Source: Clostridium_AW sp963515715 (lineage in GTDB: Bacteria > Bacillota > Clostridia > Clostridiales > Clostridiaceae). From it: a stretch of 64,000 nt of DNA. Shown piece by piece: positions 63,346 through 64,000 of this stretch (position 1 is the first letter of the stretch; each line of letters begins with the position of its first letter). The notes beneath the pieces were generated by a model that did no database searches, had not been told where the DNA came from, and saw only the letters and a list, made by a program, of their open reading frames with translations. The stretch spans positions 1 through 64,000 of the forward strand of contig NZ_CAUPZS010000017.1 in assembly GCF_963515715.1 (NCBI RefSeq), in the 5' to 3' direction. The position numbers and the translations under genes are program-made.

Positions 63346-64000
63346 CTATAAGCCAAACATTCTTCTTACTTCACCAATACTTCCTCCATCTACATTAGAG
63401 AATATAGAGTCTTTTACTGCTTTCTTTTCTTTTCCACTAAGTTTTCCAAATATCTCTTTAACCGTTCCTACGTTTCCTCCATAATTGTAGCAAGGATCAT
63501 CAATCAGCTTGTCTATAGTAGAGAGCATTATACCTATAATTTCTTCGCCACCGCTGGAACCAGTAGAGCCTAATGCATTAGATAACTGTCCCCTCACATT
63601 TATAAGGGCATCTACCTTCTCTTTTTTGCTATTTTCTATGTCGTCCACGGCTTTATCAATTTCCTTTTTACTTTCTTCATCCTTTGAATCTTTACCTACT
63701 TCTTTAATTTCTTCTTTTATCTTATCCACTATATCATTCGTAGGTTTTCCCTTGTTAGCTTCTATTTTATTTATTATGTTATCGATTTTAGACTTTTCAT
63801 TTTCATCTTTAGATTTGTTTTTTAATTCCTCCAATTGATTTTTTATCTTATCCAGTTCAATTTTAACATTTTTTTCATTATCAAACAATGAACTTTCTAC
63901 AAATTTGTTTAACTTTATATATAATTTTCCTTCTTTCACAGTTAAAGAATTTATGGAAAAAGGAAGTAACTTCTTATCTATTAAAACCTTTCCCTCATCT
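63346..64000 (-). CDS. Surface/secreted protein, C-terminal part (5-prime end outside window)
   Basis: The frame is open to the right edge, so this is the C-terminal 217 residues of a larger protein. An internal GTG at 63939 is not needed as a start. The upstream residues read DEGKVLIDKKLLPFSINSL and the segment resembles a copper-amine-oxidase-like N-domain tail, weakly. Then comes a Lys/Glu-rich coiled coil (about 20-130), a Gly/Ser hinge (GSTGSSGGEE) and a C-terminal helical part ending VRRMFGL. Probably a surface protein in the same operon as the CWB2 protein, 20 bases downstream. Confidence 0.7.
   Translation of the reverse strand, partial: DEGKVLIDKKLLPFSINSLTVKEGKLYIKLNKFVESSLFDNEKNVKIELDKIKNQLEELKNKSKDENEKSKIDNIINKIEANKGKPTNDIVDKIKEEIKEVGKDSKDEESKKEIDKAVDDIENSKKEKVDALINVRGQLSNALGSTGSSGGEEIIGIMLSTIDKLIDDPCYNYGGNVGTVKEIFGKLSGKEKKAVKDSIFSNVDGGSIGEVRRMFGL

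Overview
The window is low-GC DNA from a Gram-positive, Clostridium-like anaerobe. Evidence for this is AT-rich codon use, GTG/TTG starts behind strong AGGAGG-type ribosome binding sites, lipobox lipoproteins with no outer-membrane genes, abundant chemoreceptors, radical-SAM and Fe-S proteins, cell-wall-binding type 2 repeats and NodB deacetylases. The species cannot be named from sequence alone. I found no tRNA, rRNA, CRISPR array, phage or intact insertion sequence.

Left region (1-6 kb, minus strand): an operon transcribed gamma-glutamyltransferase lipoprotein, unknown lipoprotein, DctM-like permease, 47-residue membrane peptide, two M14/AstE-type zinc hydrolases, then the first 40 codons of a PgsB/CapB-like poly-gamma-glutamate ligase cut by the window edge. 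I read it as a poly-gamma-glutamate synthesis/processing locus with a non-Bacillus layout. From 6 to 18 kb come mostly single genes: radical SAM protein, M48 membrane protease, G5/3D-domain wall protein, SGNH hydrolase, VanZ-like protein, a large secreted PIG-L deacetylase, and a TetR/alpha-beta-hydrolase pair with palindromic operators.

18-30 kb: DUF4358-like lipoprotein, MATE exporter with an unusual leader, and a four-gene minus-strand operon (divergent [FeFe]-hydrogenase-like Fe-S protein, then ABC permease, ATPase and binding lipoprotein) behind a perfect 7-1-7 Fur box. This operon is the most interesting system here. A GH73 glucosaminidase, an Rpn-type nuclease embedded in intergenic repeats, and two chemoreceptors follow.

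30-45 kb: chemoreceptors, NodB deacetylases and sigma-like genes. A chemoreceptor/deacetylase neighbourhood is duplicated (31-34.5 and 41-45 kb), and a 0.2-kb scar of a third sigma/deacetylase copy lies at 40.95 kb. An ECF sigma/anti-sigma pair, two orphan toxin-antitoxin-type genes each followed by the same ~150-180 bp repeat, and a sigma-HTH-DUF1659-DUF2922 operon also lie here.

45-64 kb (minus strand): an exopolysaccharide/capsule cluster. In transcription order: a partial surface protein, a cell-wall-binding-repeat protein, Wzz-like co-polymerase, CpsB-type phosphatase, CpsD-type tyrosine kinase, initiating sugar transferase, glycosyltransferases, two FrhB-like Fe-S proteins, two polysaccharide pyruvyl transferases, an EpsG-like polymerase, a Wzx-like flippase, a decayed acyltransferase and galU. 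The products would build a repeat unit on lipid, decorate it with pyruvate, flip and polymerise it, with tyrosine phosphorylation controlling assembly.
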